Positions 16,680 to 25,958 of a stretch of DNA of 61,249 nucleotides are shown one piece after another (position 1 is the stretch's first letter; each line of letters begins with the position of its first letter). A program made the position numbers and the translations under genes. The stretch comes from Nitriliruptor sp040882055. Lineage in GTDB: Bacteria > Actinomycetota > Nitriliruptoria > Nitriliruptorales > Nitriliruptoraceae. Below the pieces are notes generated by a model. That model saw only the letters and a program-made list of their open reading frames with translations, ran no database searches and was not told the origin of the DNA. The stretch is taken from NCBI GenBank assembly GCA_040882055.1, contig JBBECA010000089.1, positions 1 to 61,249 of the forward strand, in the 5' to 3' direction.

Positions 16680-17810
16680 CTACCCGCCAGCGGGGGGTGG
16701 CCAGGACCCGGGGGGCGGCAGGTCCACCGGCCGGGCACCAGGTTCCGGGGGTGGCGGCTGCGTCGCGGTGTCCGTGCCGCTCGGGCCCGGCTGGGCAGCG
16801 TCCGGTCGTGGCGGCAGGGGCGCGTCCGTCCGCACCGTGCCGGCGTTCAACGAGGCCAGGCGCTGGATGCGCTCGGTGAGGCTCGGGTGGGTGGCGAACC
16901 GTCGCGCGAACTTGGCCTCCTGGCCGCGTCCCTCGCGGTCGTTGGGTTCCTCGAACCACAGGTGGGCCGTCGCCGCCTCGAACCTGCGGAGCGAGGAGGG
17001 GTCCTGCTCGAGCCGGCGCAGCGCGTTGACCATCGACTGCGGGTCGCGCAGCACGTCGGCCGCCGTCGCGTCGGCGAGGAACTCCCGCTGCCGCGACACC
17101 GCGAACCGGATGAGCTGCGCGGCGATCGGCGCCAATACCACCGCCAGCAGCCCGACGACCAGCAGGATCACCTGGGCGATGCCGGCGCCGCCGCTGTTGC
17201 CGCCACGGCGACCACCGCCGCGGCCGCCGAACCACAGCGCTCGCACGAGCACGTCGGCGAGCAGCCCGACGACCCCCGCCGTGGCGACCGCCACCGTGAC
17301 CGCCTTGATGTCGTCGTTGAGGACGTGGGCGACCTCGTGCGCGAGCACGGCCCGCAGTTCGTACCGCGGGAGGCGCTCGAGCAACCCGGTGGTGACCGCG
17401 ACGTGCGAGTCCTCGAGCGACAGTCCCGTCGCGAACGCGTTCGGTGCCGGATCGTCGACCACGTAGAGCTTCGGCTTGGTGCCACTGATGCCCGCCGAGA
17501 CGCACACCTCGTCGAAGACGTTGTGCAGCTCGCGGTAGCGGTCCCGGTCGGCCGGCTGCGCCTTCGAAGCACGAAGGGCGATGGCCGGCCCGGCCCGCAT
17601 CGACAGGTAGGTCGCGCCGAGACCGAGACCGGTGCCCGCGAGCACGACGATCGGACCGGTCACCGGATCGAAGGCCAGATCCGTGGCGAGGTAGCCGACG
17701 AGGATCCACACGAGGAGCGCGATCAGCAGCGCCCCCAGCGCGAGCAGCACCCGTGTCGAGCGGCGGTTCTCGCGCTGGAGCTGGTCGTAGAGGCCGCCCG
17801 CGGCGCTCAC
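16680..17810 (-). CDS. M48 family membrane metalloprotease (HtpX-like)
   Basis: A 376-residue protein with two N-terminal transmembrane helices (about residues 19-65), then the peptidase domain with the zinc motif HEVAH at residues 158-162 and the third ligand in SRQREFLADATAADV. A Gly/Arg-rich loop (WFGGRGGGRRGGNSGG) precedes another transmembrane segment, and the C-terminal ~55 residues are Pro-rich. Homologs degrade damaged membrane proteins. It follows lemA by 13 bases, a pairing that recurs widely in bacteria. Confidence 0.9.
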   Translation of the reverse strand: MSAAGGLYDQLQRENRRSTRVLLALGALLIALLVWILVGYLATDLAFDPVTGPIVVLAGTGLGLGATYLSMRAGPAIALRASKAQPADRDRYRELHNVFDEVCVSAGISGTKPKLYVVDDPAPNAFATGLSLEDSHVAVTTGLLERLPRYELRAVLAHEVAHVLNDDIKAVTVAVATAGVVGLLADVLVRALWFGGRGGGRRGGNSGGAGIAQVILLVVGLLAVVLAPIAAQLIRFAVSRQREFLADATAADVLRDPQSMVNALRRLEQDPSSLRRFEAATAHLWFEEPNDREGRGQEAKFARRFATHPSLTERIQRLASLNAGTVRTDAPLPPRPDAAQPGPSGTDTATQPPPPEPGARPVDLPPPGSWPPPAGG

Positions 17811-17823
17811 GTGCCCGCCAGGA

Positions 17824-18381
17824 TCACTCGAACGAGACCTCGGGAGCCGCGCGGACCTCGAGGGTCTCGACCTCGAAGTACTCGCGGTCCTCGAAGTTGA
17901 ACATCCCGGCGATCACCGAGGAGGGGAAGACCTGCCGCTGTTCGTCGTAGGCCCGGACCGAGGCGTTGTAGTGACCTCGTGAGCCGGCGACCATGTTCTC
18001 GGTGTGCGCGAGCTCCTCCTGGAGCTGGCGGAAGTTCGCGTCGGCCTTGAGGTCGGGGTAGTTCTCGCTGATCGCCATCAGGCGCCCGAGCGCCTGGGTG
18101 AGGCCGTTCTCGGCCTCGGCCAGGTCGGCGGGGCCGGTCGTCGAGATCGCCCGGGACCGCGCGGCGGTGACCTCCTCGAAGGTCTCACGCTCGTGGCTGG
18201 CGTACCCCTTGACCGTCTCGACCAGGTTCGGGATCAGGTCGTGACGCCGCTGGAGCTGGGTGTCGATCTGCGCCCAGGCCTCGTCGACGCGCACGCGTGC
18301 CCGCACGAGCCGGTTGTAGAGGACGACCACGAACACCGCGAGCAGAAGCACGATGCCGAGGATGATGAGCGTCGGGACCAC
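17824..18381 (-). CDS. LemA family protein
   Basis: A 185-residue protein with one N-terminal transmembrane helix (PTLIILGIVLLLAVFVVVLY), then a helical extracytoplasmic or cytoplasmic bundle with the family signature RRHDLIPNLVETVKGYASHE and YPDLKADANFRQLQEEL near the middle. Molecular function is unknown, although LemA is often encoded beside M48 proteases, as here. The GTG at 18379-18381 has AGGAGG seven bases upstream. A TAGGGT box lies 44 bases upstream. Confidence 0.92.
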   Translation of the reverse strand: MVPTLIILGIVLLLAVFVVVLYNRLVRARVRVDEAWAQIDTQLQRRHDLIPNLVETVKGYASHERETFEEVTAARSRAISTTGPADLAEAENGLTQALGRLMAISENYPDLKADANFRQLQEELAHTENMVAGSRGHYNASVRAYDEQRQVFPSSVIAGMFNFEDREYFEVETLEVRAAPEVSFE

Positions 18382-18425
18382 GGTGGACCCTCCTGGTGGG
18401 CGACGACCGGGCTCGGTCGTGACCG

Positions 18426-18431
18426 ACCCTA
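18426..18431 (-). promoter_or_regulatory. Possible -10 element (TAGGGT) for lemA
   Basis: On the minus strand TAGGGT lies 44 bases upstream of the lemA GTG and overlaps the stop codon of the upstream GGDEF gene. It matches the TAG-N-GT pattern found upstream of several plus-strand genes. Confidence 0.3.
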
Positions 18432-19613
18432 CCTCCCGAGCGGTACCGGAGCCCGTGAGGATCGCCGGGCGGCCTTGTCGTCGTACATCGCCCGGTCCGC
18501 CCGGTCCCACGCGCCGGCGAGGCCATCCTCGAGCTCGTAGGCCGCCGCGCCGATCGAGCACGCCACCCCGGCGCCGTCGAGCGCGGCCCGCAGGCGCTCG
18601 ACGAGGTCGCCGATGCGCTCCGACCTGGTCCGGGCCGCCAGCAGCCCGAACTCGTCGCCCCCGAGGCGGGCGAGGAAGTCGGTGTCCCGGGCGTGGTCCC
18701 GGAGGGTGTGTGCCGTCGCGCGCAGCAGCTCGTCCCCCGCGGCGTGTCCCTCGATGTCGTTGACGGGCTTGAGCTCGTCGAGGTCGAACACGAGCACGGC
18801 GCCGGCGTCCCCGAACCGTCGGTACCGGGCCTCCTCGAGCGCGAGGAAGCGGTCCCACCCGCGTCGGTTGTGGAGGCCGGTGAGTGCGTCGGTCGCAGCG
18901 AGCAGCTCGACCCGTTCGATCTCGCGGGCCATCGCGGTGCGCTCCACGTCGGCGTCGAGCACCATCGCCAGCAACCCGGCCAGCACGTCGAGCAGGGGGC
19001 GTTGCCGCTCCAGCTCCTCGCCGTGGATCGCCGGGTCGATCCCGCACAGGGTTCCGAACAGCTCGCCGTCGCGTGGATCACGGATCGGGATGCCGACGTA
19101 CGCACCGATCGCCAGGTCGAGCCCAGCGGCGCGTTCGGCGTAGGCGGGAACCGTTTCGGCGTCAGGCGCGATCCTCGGCCCGGCCCCCGCGACCATCCGC
19201 TCGCACAGGGACTCGCTCCACGGCACGCTCGCGCCGGGGCCGAGCCCGTAGGCGTGGTCAGCGACGGTCAGGTGCACCTGGCGCTCGCCGTCGTAGCGCG
19301 AGACCGACCAGAACCCGAGCGGGACGTGGTGCTCGAGGAACGCCACGATCAGGTCGGAGGCGTCCGAGAAGCTCGCGCCAGGGGGGATCCGAGCCGGTCG
19401 TGCACGGGTGCTCCGTCGGCGGGTCGGGGACGGTTCGAGGCGCGTACGCCTCCGGATGTCATCGGCGGCCAGCGCCCCCGACCGGAGCCCTCCGCGCGCA
19501 CCGCGAACCCCTGAGCGCGACCGCTCGGGTCCGGAGCGGGGCGTCCGACCGGAGCGGTCTCCCCTCCCCGAGCCGGTCCTCCCGCCGGCGTGCCCGGAGT
19601 TCGTCGTGCCCAC
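18429..19613 (-). CDS. GAF-GGDEF protein, probable diguanylate cyclase
   Basis: The confident part is the C-terminal ~300 residues. A GAF-type sensor (VPLGFWSVSRYDGERQ through IGAYVGIPIRDPRDGELFGT) is joined to a GGDEF domain with ATDALTGLHNRRGWDRFL and the active-site signature LGGDEFG, so it should make c-di-GMP. The start is unresolved. GTG 19613 has a GGGAG site but adds ~115 low-complexity Arg/Ser/Gly/Pro residues and overlaps the divergent start at 19606. GTG 19346 would start inside the first GAF helix and lacks a ribosome site. I report the outer bound. Confidence 0.65.
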   Translation of the reverse strand: MGTTNSGHAGGRTGSGRGDRSGRTPRSGPERSRSGVRGARGGLRSGALAADDIRRRTRLEPSPTRRRSTRARPARIPPGASFSDASDLIVAFLEHHVPLGFWSVSRYDGERQVHLTVADHAYGLGPGASVPWSESLCERMVAGAGPRIAPDAETVPAYAERAAGLDLAIGAYVGIPIRDPRDGELFGTLCGIDPAIHGEELERQRPLLDVLAGLLAMVLDADVERTAMAREIERVELLAATDALTGLHNRRGWDRFLALEEARYRRFGDAGAVLVFDLDELKPVNDIEGHAAGDELLRATAHTLRDHARDTDFLARLGGDEFGLLAARTRSERIGDLVERLRAALDGAGVACSIGAAAYELEDGLAGAWDRADRAMYDDKAARRSSRAPVPLGR

Positions 19614-20826
19614 ACCCTGCTCCCGCCTGCTGGCCACGCTGCTGCACCGCAGCACCGCGGCCCTCGTCACCGTCGCCCTCGCGCTCGGGTTCGCGCTCAC
19701 CGCACCGTCGCCCGCTGCCGACGCGACCACCGGCGGGACGCCGCTGATGGCCCCGTCGCAGCTGACCGCCGGCGAGATGGCCGCCTGGTTCCGCTCGACC
19801 AGCAGCCGCGTCTCGGGCTACCGCGCGACCGTGGCCGTCGAGACGTTGACCCGCTACTACGCCGAGGAGGGTGGTGACGAGGGCGTGGCCGGCGACCTCG
19901 CCTTCGCCCAGGCCGTGCTCGAGACGGGCAGCTTCAGCTGGCCCGGTCACGGGCAGGTGCGGGCGAACCAGAACAACTTCGCCGGCATCGGCGCCTGCGA
20001 CGGTGGCACCTGCACCGTCGCGAGCTTCCGCTCGGCCCGCATCGGGGTCCGCGCCCAGATCCAGCACCTGCGCGCCTACGGCGACCCGACGGTCACCGTC
20101 GCGTCGTTGGCGCACCCGCTCGAGAGCCCCCGCTTCCACCTGGTCACCCCGAAGGGCAAGGCGCCGACCTGGGAACGCATGGGCAGCGGCAACTGGGCGA
20201 CCGATCCGAGCTACGGCACCAAGATCCTGAAGCTCTACGCCTCGATGCGCGAGCACGCTCAGCGCAACGGCGGCGGGACCGGCGGCGGCGAGGTCGGCAC
20301 CTTCGAGGCGTACGTCGTCCCGTTCCGGGACGTGCCGCTGTCGAGCACCCACGCGCCGGCGATCGCCGCGCTGCTGGCCCGCGGCGACATCGCGGGCTGC
20401 ACCTCGTCGGCCTTCTGCCCGGGCCGGGCGGTGAGCCGGGGCCAGTTCGCGACGCTCCTGAGCCGCGTGGCGGATCTGCCGGCCGGCCGGACCACCCACT
20501 TCACCGACGTGGCGGGCACCCACCGCCCCGGCATCGAGGCGGTGACGACGGCCGGGTTCGTGCGCGGCTGCACCCGGACCGGGTTCTGCCCCACCGCGAG
20601 CGTGACCCGCGGCCAGCTCGCCTCGATCGTGCAGGCGGCGCTCGGGCTGCCGGACGCACCGGCACCGTTCCGCGACGTCGATCCGCGTTCGACCCACGCC
20701 GACGCGATCGGGGCGCTCGCGGCCCGTGGCCTCGTCTCGGGTGACGCCGACGGTCGGTTCCGCCCGAGCGATCCGGTGACCCGCGGGCAGGCCGCCAGCA
20801 TCCTCCTGGCCGCCTACCCGGACTGA
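19606..20826 (+). CDS. Secreted glucosaminidase-domain autolysin with three SLH repeats
   Basis: A 406-residue exported protein with a signal peptide at residues 1-40, cleaved near PSPAADA. The glucosaminidase domain (about 55-220) has FAQAVLETGSFSWPG with the likely catalytic Glu near residue 106, and NNFAGIGACDGG, so it should hydrolyse peptidoglycan glycan strands. Three C-terminal SLH repeats (about 238-406) carry SRGQFA, TRGQLA and TRGQAA. Repeats one and two each hold paired cysteines (GCTSSAFCPG, GCTRTGFCPT) that may form disulfides. The GTG at 19606 follows GGAG. It should be tethered to the cell wall by its SLH repeats. Confidence 0.88.
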   Translation: MPTPCSRLLATLLHRSTAALVTVALALGFALTAPSPAADATTGGTPLMAPSQLTAGEMAAWFRSTSSRVSGYRATVAVETLTRYYAEEGGDEGVAGDLAFAQAVLETGSFSWPGHGQVRANQNNFAGIGACDGGTCTVASFRSARIGVRAQIQHLRAYGDPTVTVASLAHPLESPRFHLVTPKGKAPTWERMGSGNWATDPSYGTKILKLYASMREHAQRNGGGTGGGEVGTFEAYVVPFRDVPLSSTHAPAIAALLARGDIAGCTSSAFCPGRAVSRGQFATLLSRVADLPAGRTTHFTDVAGTHRPGIEAVTTAGFVRGCTRTGFCPTASVTRGQLASIVQAALGLPDAPAPFRDVDPRSTHADAIGALAARGLVSGDADGRFRPSDPVTRGQAASILLAAYPD

Positions 20827-20850
20827 CCACCCGGCCCCGGGGCCGCGCCC

Positions 20851-20856
20851 TAGAGT
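20851..20856 (+). promoter_or_regulatory. Possible -10 element (TAGAGT) for the FkbM gene
   Basis: TAGAGT lies 28 bases upstream of the GTG at 20884 in the 57-bp gap after the glucosaminidase gene. It fits the recurrent TAG-N-GT pattern, and no -35 element is obvious. Confidence 0.3.
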
Positions 20857-20883
20857 CGCTCGACCGATGTCGAGGGAGCGGTC

Positions 20884-21930
20884 GTGCGGAACTTCGAGCT
20901 CGCGGTACCGATCCCGGGGCGCAGCCTGGTGATCGAGGCCGACGACGGCGCGTACGTCCCCAAGGTGCTGCAACGCGAGGGCCTGGCCGGGTACGAGGCC
21001 AGCACGCTGGCGTGCTTCCTCGCGTCGATCGAACAGCACCCAGGGCCCGTGCTGGACGTCGGAGCGAACGTCGGGGTGTTCGCCCTGGTCGCCGAAGCGG
21101 TGCTCGGCGCCGACGTCCGTGCCTTCGAACCGGTCCCGGAGCTGGCGGCGTTGGCGCGCGAGCTCGCGGAACGCAACGGCCTGTCCTTCACGGTCGAGGA
21201 GCTCGCGCTCGGCGCAGAGGACACCGAGGCGACCTTCTACCTCTCCGACGTCACCGACTCCTCGAACTCCCTGCTCGAGGGGTTCCGGCCCTCGACGCGG
21301 TCCCTCACCGTTCCGGTCCGACGGCTCGACGGCTACTGCGACCGTGAGGGGGTCGTGCCGAAGGTGATCAAGATCGACACCGAAGCGACCGAACCGGACG
21401 TCCTGCTCGGCGCTACCGGCGTGCTCGGCCGGCACCGGCCGTACCTCATCTGCGAGGCGCTGGCCGGCCGCTCCGAGGCTCAACTGGAGGCCATCCTCGA
21501 GCCGTTCGGGTACCGCTGGTACCAGATCACCGAGGAACGACCGTTGGTCCCGCGCCGCGAGATCTTCGGTGACCGTGCCTACCGGTTCAACAACTGGTTG
21601 TTCGCCCCCGAGGAGCCCGACGCCGAGTTCTGGGATCGGATGGGCCACTGGCGGGAGGCGATCCGGGCGTGCGAGCCGCCGAGCTCACCGCCGCCGGCTC
21701 GAGCAGCGACCTCGGGGACCCCCGCTGCGGCCACCTCGCCGTCCGCACCAGCGCCACCCCGCCCCGCCACTGCTCCTCCACCAGGGACGCAGGCACGGCC
21801 GCGGTCCGTCCGGACCCGTCGGCGCGGGGTCTACGGCAGGAAGAAGATGCTCGCCGGCATCACGGCTGGCGTGGTCATCGGCGTGTCGCTCGGGCGCCTC
21901 TCGATGCGGCGCGGTCCCGGAGGACGGTGA
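20884..21930 (+). CDS. FkbM family methyltransferase with C-terminal membrane tail
   Basis: A 348-residue protein. Residues ~55-235 form the FkbM-type SAM methyltransferase, with motif I VLDVGANVGVFALVAEAVLG, AFEPVPE, and VIKIDTEATEPDVLLGA followed by LICEAL. Such enzymes usually O-methylate sugars or glycolipid headgroups. The C-terminal ~80 residues are unusual: a Pro/Ala-rich linker (PPSSPPPARAATSG onward) leads to a basic stretch and one predicted transmembrane helix (MLAGITAGVVIGVSLG). GAGGGAG precedes the GTG start. The substrate is unknown; a surface glycan precursor is plausible given nearby loci. Confidence 0.82.
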   Translation: MRNFELAVPIPGRSLVIEADDGAYVPKVLQREGLAGYEASTLACFLASIEQHPGPVLDVGANVGVFALVAEAVLGADVRAFEPVPELAALARELAERNGLSFTVEELALGAEDTEATFYLSDVTDSSNSLLEGFRPSTRSLTVPVRRLDGYCDREGVVPKVIKIDTEATEPDVLLGATGVLGRHRPYLICEALAGRSEAQLEAILEPFGYRWYQITEERPLVPRREIFGDRAYRFNNWLFAPEEPDAEFWDRMGHWREAIRACEPPSSPPPARAATSGTPAAATSPSAPAPPRPATAPPPGTQARPRSVRTRRRGVYGRKKMLAGITAGVVIGVSLGRLSMRRGPGGR

Positions 21931-21975
21931 CGGCCACGGGAGCGGACACGATCTCCGTGCGGTCCTGCGGCGGCG

Positions 21976-23568
<1,593 letters not shown>

Positions 23569-23668
23569 GGAGCGGTCCTGTCGGGCGGGGGCGGTCTACA
23601 GGGTCACGCCGGGGCGCGTGGGTGCGCGAGCCTACCGATGGCATCAGCGCGACCGCCGCGGCTCACAG

Positions 23669-24259
23669 CTACCGGACGATGCTGCCACCGAGACGCTCGG
23701 GGAGCCGAGGATCCACCCACGACGGCCACCGCACCGGCCCGTCCGCGACCCCGTCGTAGTAGGCCGCGATCCGGCGAGGTCCACGGCGGGAACTGTTGTC
23801 CCAGAACCTCGCGACCGCGACCGTCGGAACGGCTTCGACGACGTGACCCCACGACCGGGCGTGCCGTTCACGGACCTTCAGCTCGGGCACGTCGTGTCCG
23901 CCGGCAGCGACGCGAGCCCGGACACGGAGCACCGACAGTTCGACGGGGACCATCACCACCCAGAGGTGGACGCGGTAGCCGGCGCGGCCAGCGCGGTCGA
24001 GGAGGTCGAGCTTGGACGCGTGCGAGAACACCGTCTCCGCGATGAACTCGTCGGCCCGTTCGATGAGCGCGTCACGCGTCGCAGCAGCCCTGGCGGCCGC
24101 GTCGTAGCCGTGTTCGGCCTGCGCGGCCGGCCACAGCCGGGCGGCGATCAGGTCCGCGTTGACGAACGGCACGCCGGGCCGGTGCGGGATGATGAACCGC
24201 TCGACGAACGTCGACTTGCCAGCCCCGTTGGGACCGACCACGAGGTCGAGCCGGCTCAC
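23669..24259 (-). CDS. Zeta-toxin-like P-loop kinase (COG4185 type)
   Basis: A 196-residue P-loop protein with Walker A VGPNGAGKSTFVERF at residues 8-22, FVNADLIAARLWP, ETVFSHASKL (the substrate-side segment in zeta-like kinases), RARVAAGGHDVPELKVRER, and RFWDNSS near the C-terminus. These match the chromosomal zeta-like/COG4185 family, whose toxic members phosphorylate UDP-N-acetyl sugars. The GTG start overlaps the preceding antitoxin-like gene by four bases (GTGA), the expected layout of a type II toxin-antitoxin pair. Toxicity is not shown by sequence alone. Confidence 0.78.
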   Translation of the reverse strand: MSRLDLVVGPNGAGKSTFVERFIIPHRPGVPFVNADLIAARLWPAAQAEHGYDAAARAAATRDALIERADEFIAETVFSHASKLDLLDRAGRAGYRVHLWVVMVPVELSVLRVRARVAAGGHDVPELKVRERHARSWGHVVEAVPTVAVARFWDNSSRRGPRRIAAYYDGVADGPVRWPSWVDPRLPERLGGSIVR

Positions 24260-24633
24260 CCGACGACGGCGGTGGTGCCGTCGGGGCGGTACTCGACCAG
24301 GCGGCCCTCGTCGTCAAGGGCGACCGTGGTCACGCCTTCTGCCGCGAGTTGCTCGCCGAGCGGGACGGACTCGGCCGCCTGCTCGATGGCGACGTCGATG
24401 GTCGCATCGGCGACGCAGCGTTCCTCGTCGACGAGCTGTCCTAGCGGGACCTCGCCGGCGACCGCAGCGCTGATGCGTTGGCCGACCGCGGTGGCCGGCA
24501 TAGACACGGCCCGACCGAGCCGGATCCAGACGGCGACCTGCTGCGCCGCGGAGCGGTGCTCTGCCGCACCGACGGCGCGGGCGGACTCGTACAGGTCCGG
24601 GTCGATCCGGACGGGAGCGGTGCCACGACCCAC
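24256..24633 (-). CDS. ParD-like antitoxin partner of the zeta-like toxin
   Basis: A 125-residue protein. Its first half (APVRIDPDLYESARAVGAAE and HRSAAQQVAVWIRLGRAV) matches the ribbon-helix-helix-type, ParD-like antitoxin pattern for DNA binding and dimerisation. The acidic C-terminal half would be the toxin-binding region. The GTG at 24631-24633 has AGGAGG six bases upstream. It directly precedes and overlaps the kinase gene. A small inverted repeat with a TACGCT box 23-35 bases upstream could allow autorepression. The family assignment is from motif recognition only. Confidence 0.72.
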   Translation of the reverse strand: MGRGTAPVRIDPDLYESARAVGAAEHRSAAQQVAVWIRLGRAVSMPATAVGQRISAAVAGEVPLGQLVDEERCVADATIDVAIEQAAESVPLGEQLAAEGVTTVALDDEGRLVEYRPDGTTAVVG

Positions 24634-24655
24634 CTGTGACCTCCTGATGCGAACC

Positions 24656-24668
24656 GCTACAGCGTAGC
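24656..24668 (-). promoter_or_regulatory. Candidate promoter/operator of the toxin-antitoxin pair
   Basis: GCTAC-AGC-GTAGC is a 5-bp inverted repeat. Read on the minus strand it contains TACGCT (24661-24666), a TANNNT -10 candidate 27 bases upstream of the antitoxin GTG. Overlap of an inverted repeat with the -10 fits autorepression by the antitoxin, but this is inferred. Confidence 0.35.
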
Positions 24669-24676
24669 AGTCTGCA

Positions 24677-25807
24677 TCAGGCCCGCCCCGGGAGGTCGGG
24701 GTCACCCACACCGAGGGCACCTGTCCGCGGACCGGCGTCGCCGACCGCCAACAGGAGCAGGACCGCCAGCAGCGCCTCGGCACCGACGGTGCCCCACAGG
24801 ATGTCGAGCTGGCCGTGGCCGACGAGCGCCGCGCCACCGAGCAGCGCGAGGTCGCGTCGCCAACCGTTCGGCAGCCGGGAGCCCCGGACCGCGAGCAGCA
24901 CCGCGAGCGCCAGCGCGACCGACGCCAGCGGCACCCCACCCTCGGCCCCCGCCTGCGCGAGCGTGTTGTGCGCGTGGTCGTTCGGTGGCGGCAGGTCCTC
25001 GGCCTCGCCGCCGAACCCCCCGAGCCCGACCCCGAGCCACGGGTGCTCGGCAGCCACCGCGGCACCGCGGGCGACCAGCTCGCCGCGTGCCGCGACGGAC
25101 GCACCGACCGGGCCATCCGGCTCCTCGGCAGCTCCCTCACCCGAGGGCGCCGAGGCGTCCAGCACCACCCCGAGCCCAGCGATCGCCAGCGACGCGGCCA
25201 GCCCCGCACCGGCGACCGCCATCGCGACGGGGCGGCGTGCTCCGACCAGCGACCCACCGACCAGCGCGACGAGGCCGACGAGCAGCAGGACGAGCGCGGA
25301 CCCCCGCGACAGGCACGCGACCACACCGAGCGTCGTGCTCGCCACCCCGGCCCACCAGCGACGATCGCTCCGGGCGAGCAGGACCGTCGCCACGACCCCG
25401 ACCAGCAGCAACCCGGCGGCGGTGTTGTGGTCACCGAGCGGGGTCGTGACCAGCACCTTGACACGGTAGAAGCCGGACGGCTCCCCCACCCCGGCCGGCA
25501 GCGCGACCAGGAACGTGGTGATCGCCCAGAGCGCGAGCCCGACCCCGGCCGCGCCGATCGCACCGAGCCACCGGCGCCCCACCGCCTCGACGTCGTGGGC
25601 GCCGGAGCGGCGGCCGACGACGATCACCACCGCGGCGAGCGCGAACGGGGCGGTCGCGACCGCCGTCCGGGCGAACGGCACGTCGAGGACCGCGAACTGG
25701 ACGAGGGCGAGGACGGGGACGGCGAGGTAGAGCACGAGCGCCGGGTCGCGCCCGATCGCGCGAGCTCGTGAAGCGAGATGGGGGTCCAGGGGGCCATGTC
25801 GCTTCAC
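24677..25807 (-). CDS. O-antigen ligase/Wzy-like polytopic membrane protein
   Basis: A 376-residue protein with about ten transmembrane helices and a large extracytoplasmic loop. The loop ends with HPWLGVGLGGFGG and NDHAHNTLAQAGAEGGVPLA, the pattern of O-antigen ligases and Wzy polymerases (Wzy_C). It may polymerise or ligate a surface polysaccharide. The start is uncertain: the GTG at 25807 lies inside a 62-bp repeat, so the first ~13 codons are repeat sequence. A downstream GTG at 25735 begins within the first helix and lacks a ribosome site. It lies 43 bases upstream of the antitoxin gene. Confidence 0.75.
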   Translation of the reverse strand: MKRHGPLDPHLASRARAIGRDPALVLYLAVPVLALVQFAVLDVPFARTAVATAPFALAAVVIVVGRRSGAHDVEAVGRRWLGAIGAAGVGLALWAITTFLVALPAGVGEPSGFYRVKVLVTTPLGDHNTAAGLLLVGVVATVLLARSDRRWWAGVASTTLGVVACLSRGSALVLLLVGLVALVGGSLVGARRPVAMAVAGAGLAASLAIAGLGVVLDASAPSGEGAAEEPDGPVGASVAARGELVARGAAVAAEHPWLGVGLGGFGGEAEDLPPPNDHAHNTLAQAGAEGGVPLASVALALAVLLAVRGSRLPNGWRRDLALLGGAALVGHGQLDILWGTVGAEALLAVLLLLAVGDAGPRTGALGVGDPDLPGRA

Positions 25808-25931
25808 GACCGTCCCCGGCGTGGCGGTTGTGGAGCGACGTGGGGGTCCAGGGGGTCACGTCGCTTCACGACCGTCCCCGGCATGGCAGTTGTGAAGCGA
25901 CGTGGGGGTCCAGGGGGCCATGTCGCTTCAC
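25768..25931 (-). repeat. 62-bp tandem hairpin repeat, about 2.6 copies
   Basis: Three hairpins start at 25768, 25830 and 25892, spaced exactly 62 bp. Each has GTGAAGCGA (GTGGAGCGA in the middle copy) pairing with TCGCTTCAC across a 22-base core containing GGGGGTCCAGGGGG. The 22-bp linkers are nearly identical (GACCGTCCCCGGC...). On the minus strand the array starts 27 bases past the guaB3 stop and runs into the 5' end of the O-antigen-ligase-like gene. A related single hairpin occurs at 15369-15409. Confidence 0.92.
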
Positions 25932-25958
25932 GACCGGCTCACGTGGACACGTGGCACG

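Noticed and set aside
24656..24668. attachment site or recombination site beside the toxin-antitoxin pair
   Set aside because: The inverted repeat is only 5 bp, no integrase or tRNA is present, and base composition does not change across the region.
25768..25931. CRISPR array
   Set aside because: The unit is 62 bp with near-identical linkers as well as arms, so there are no unique spacers.
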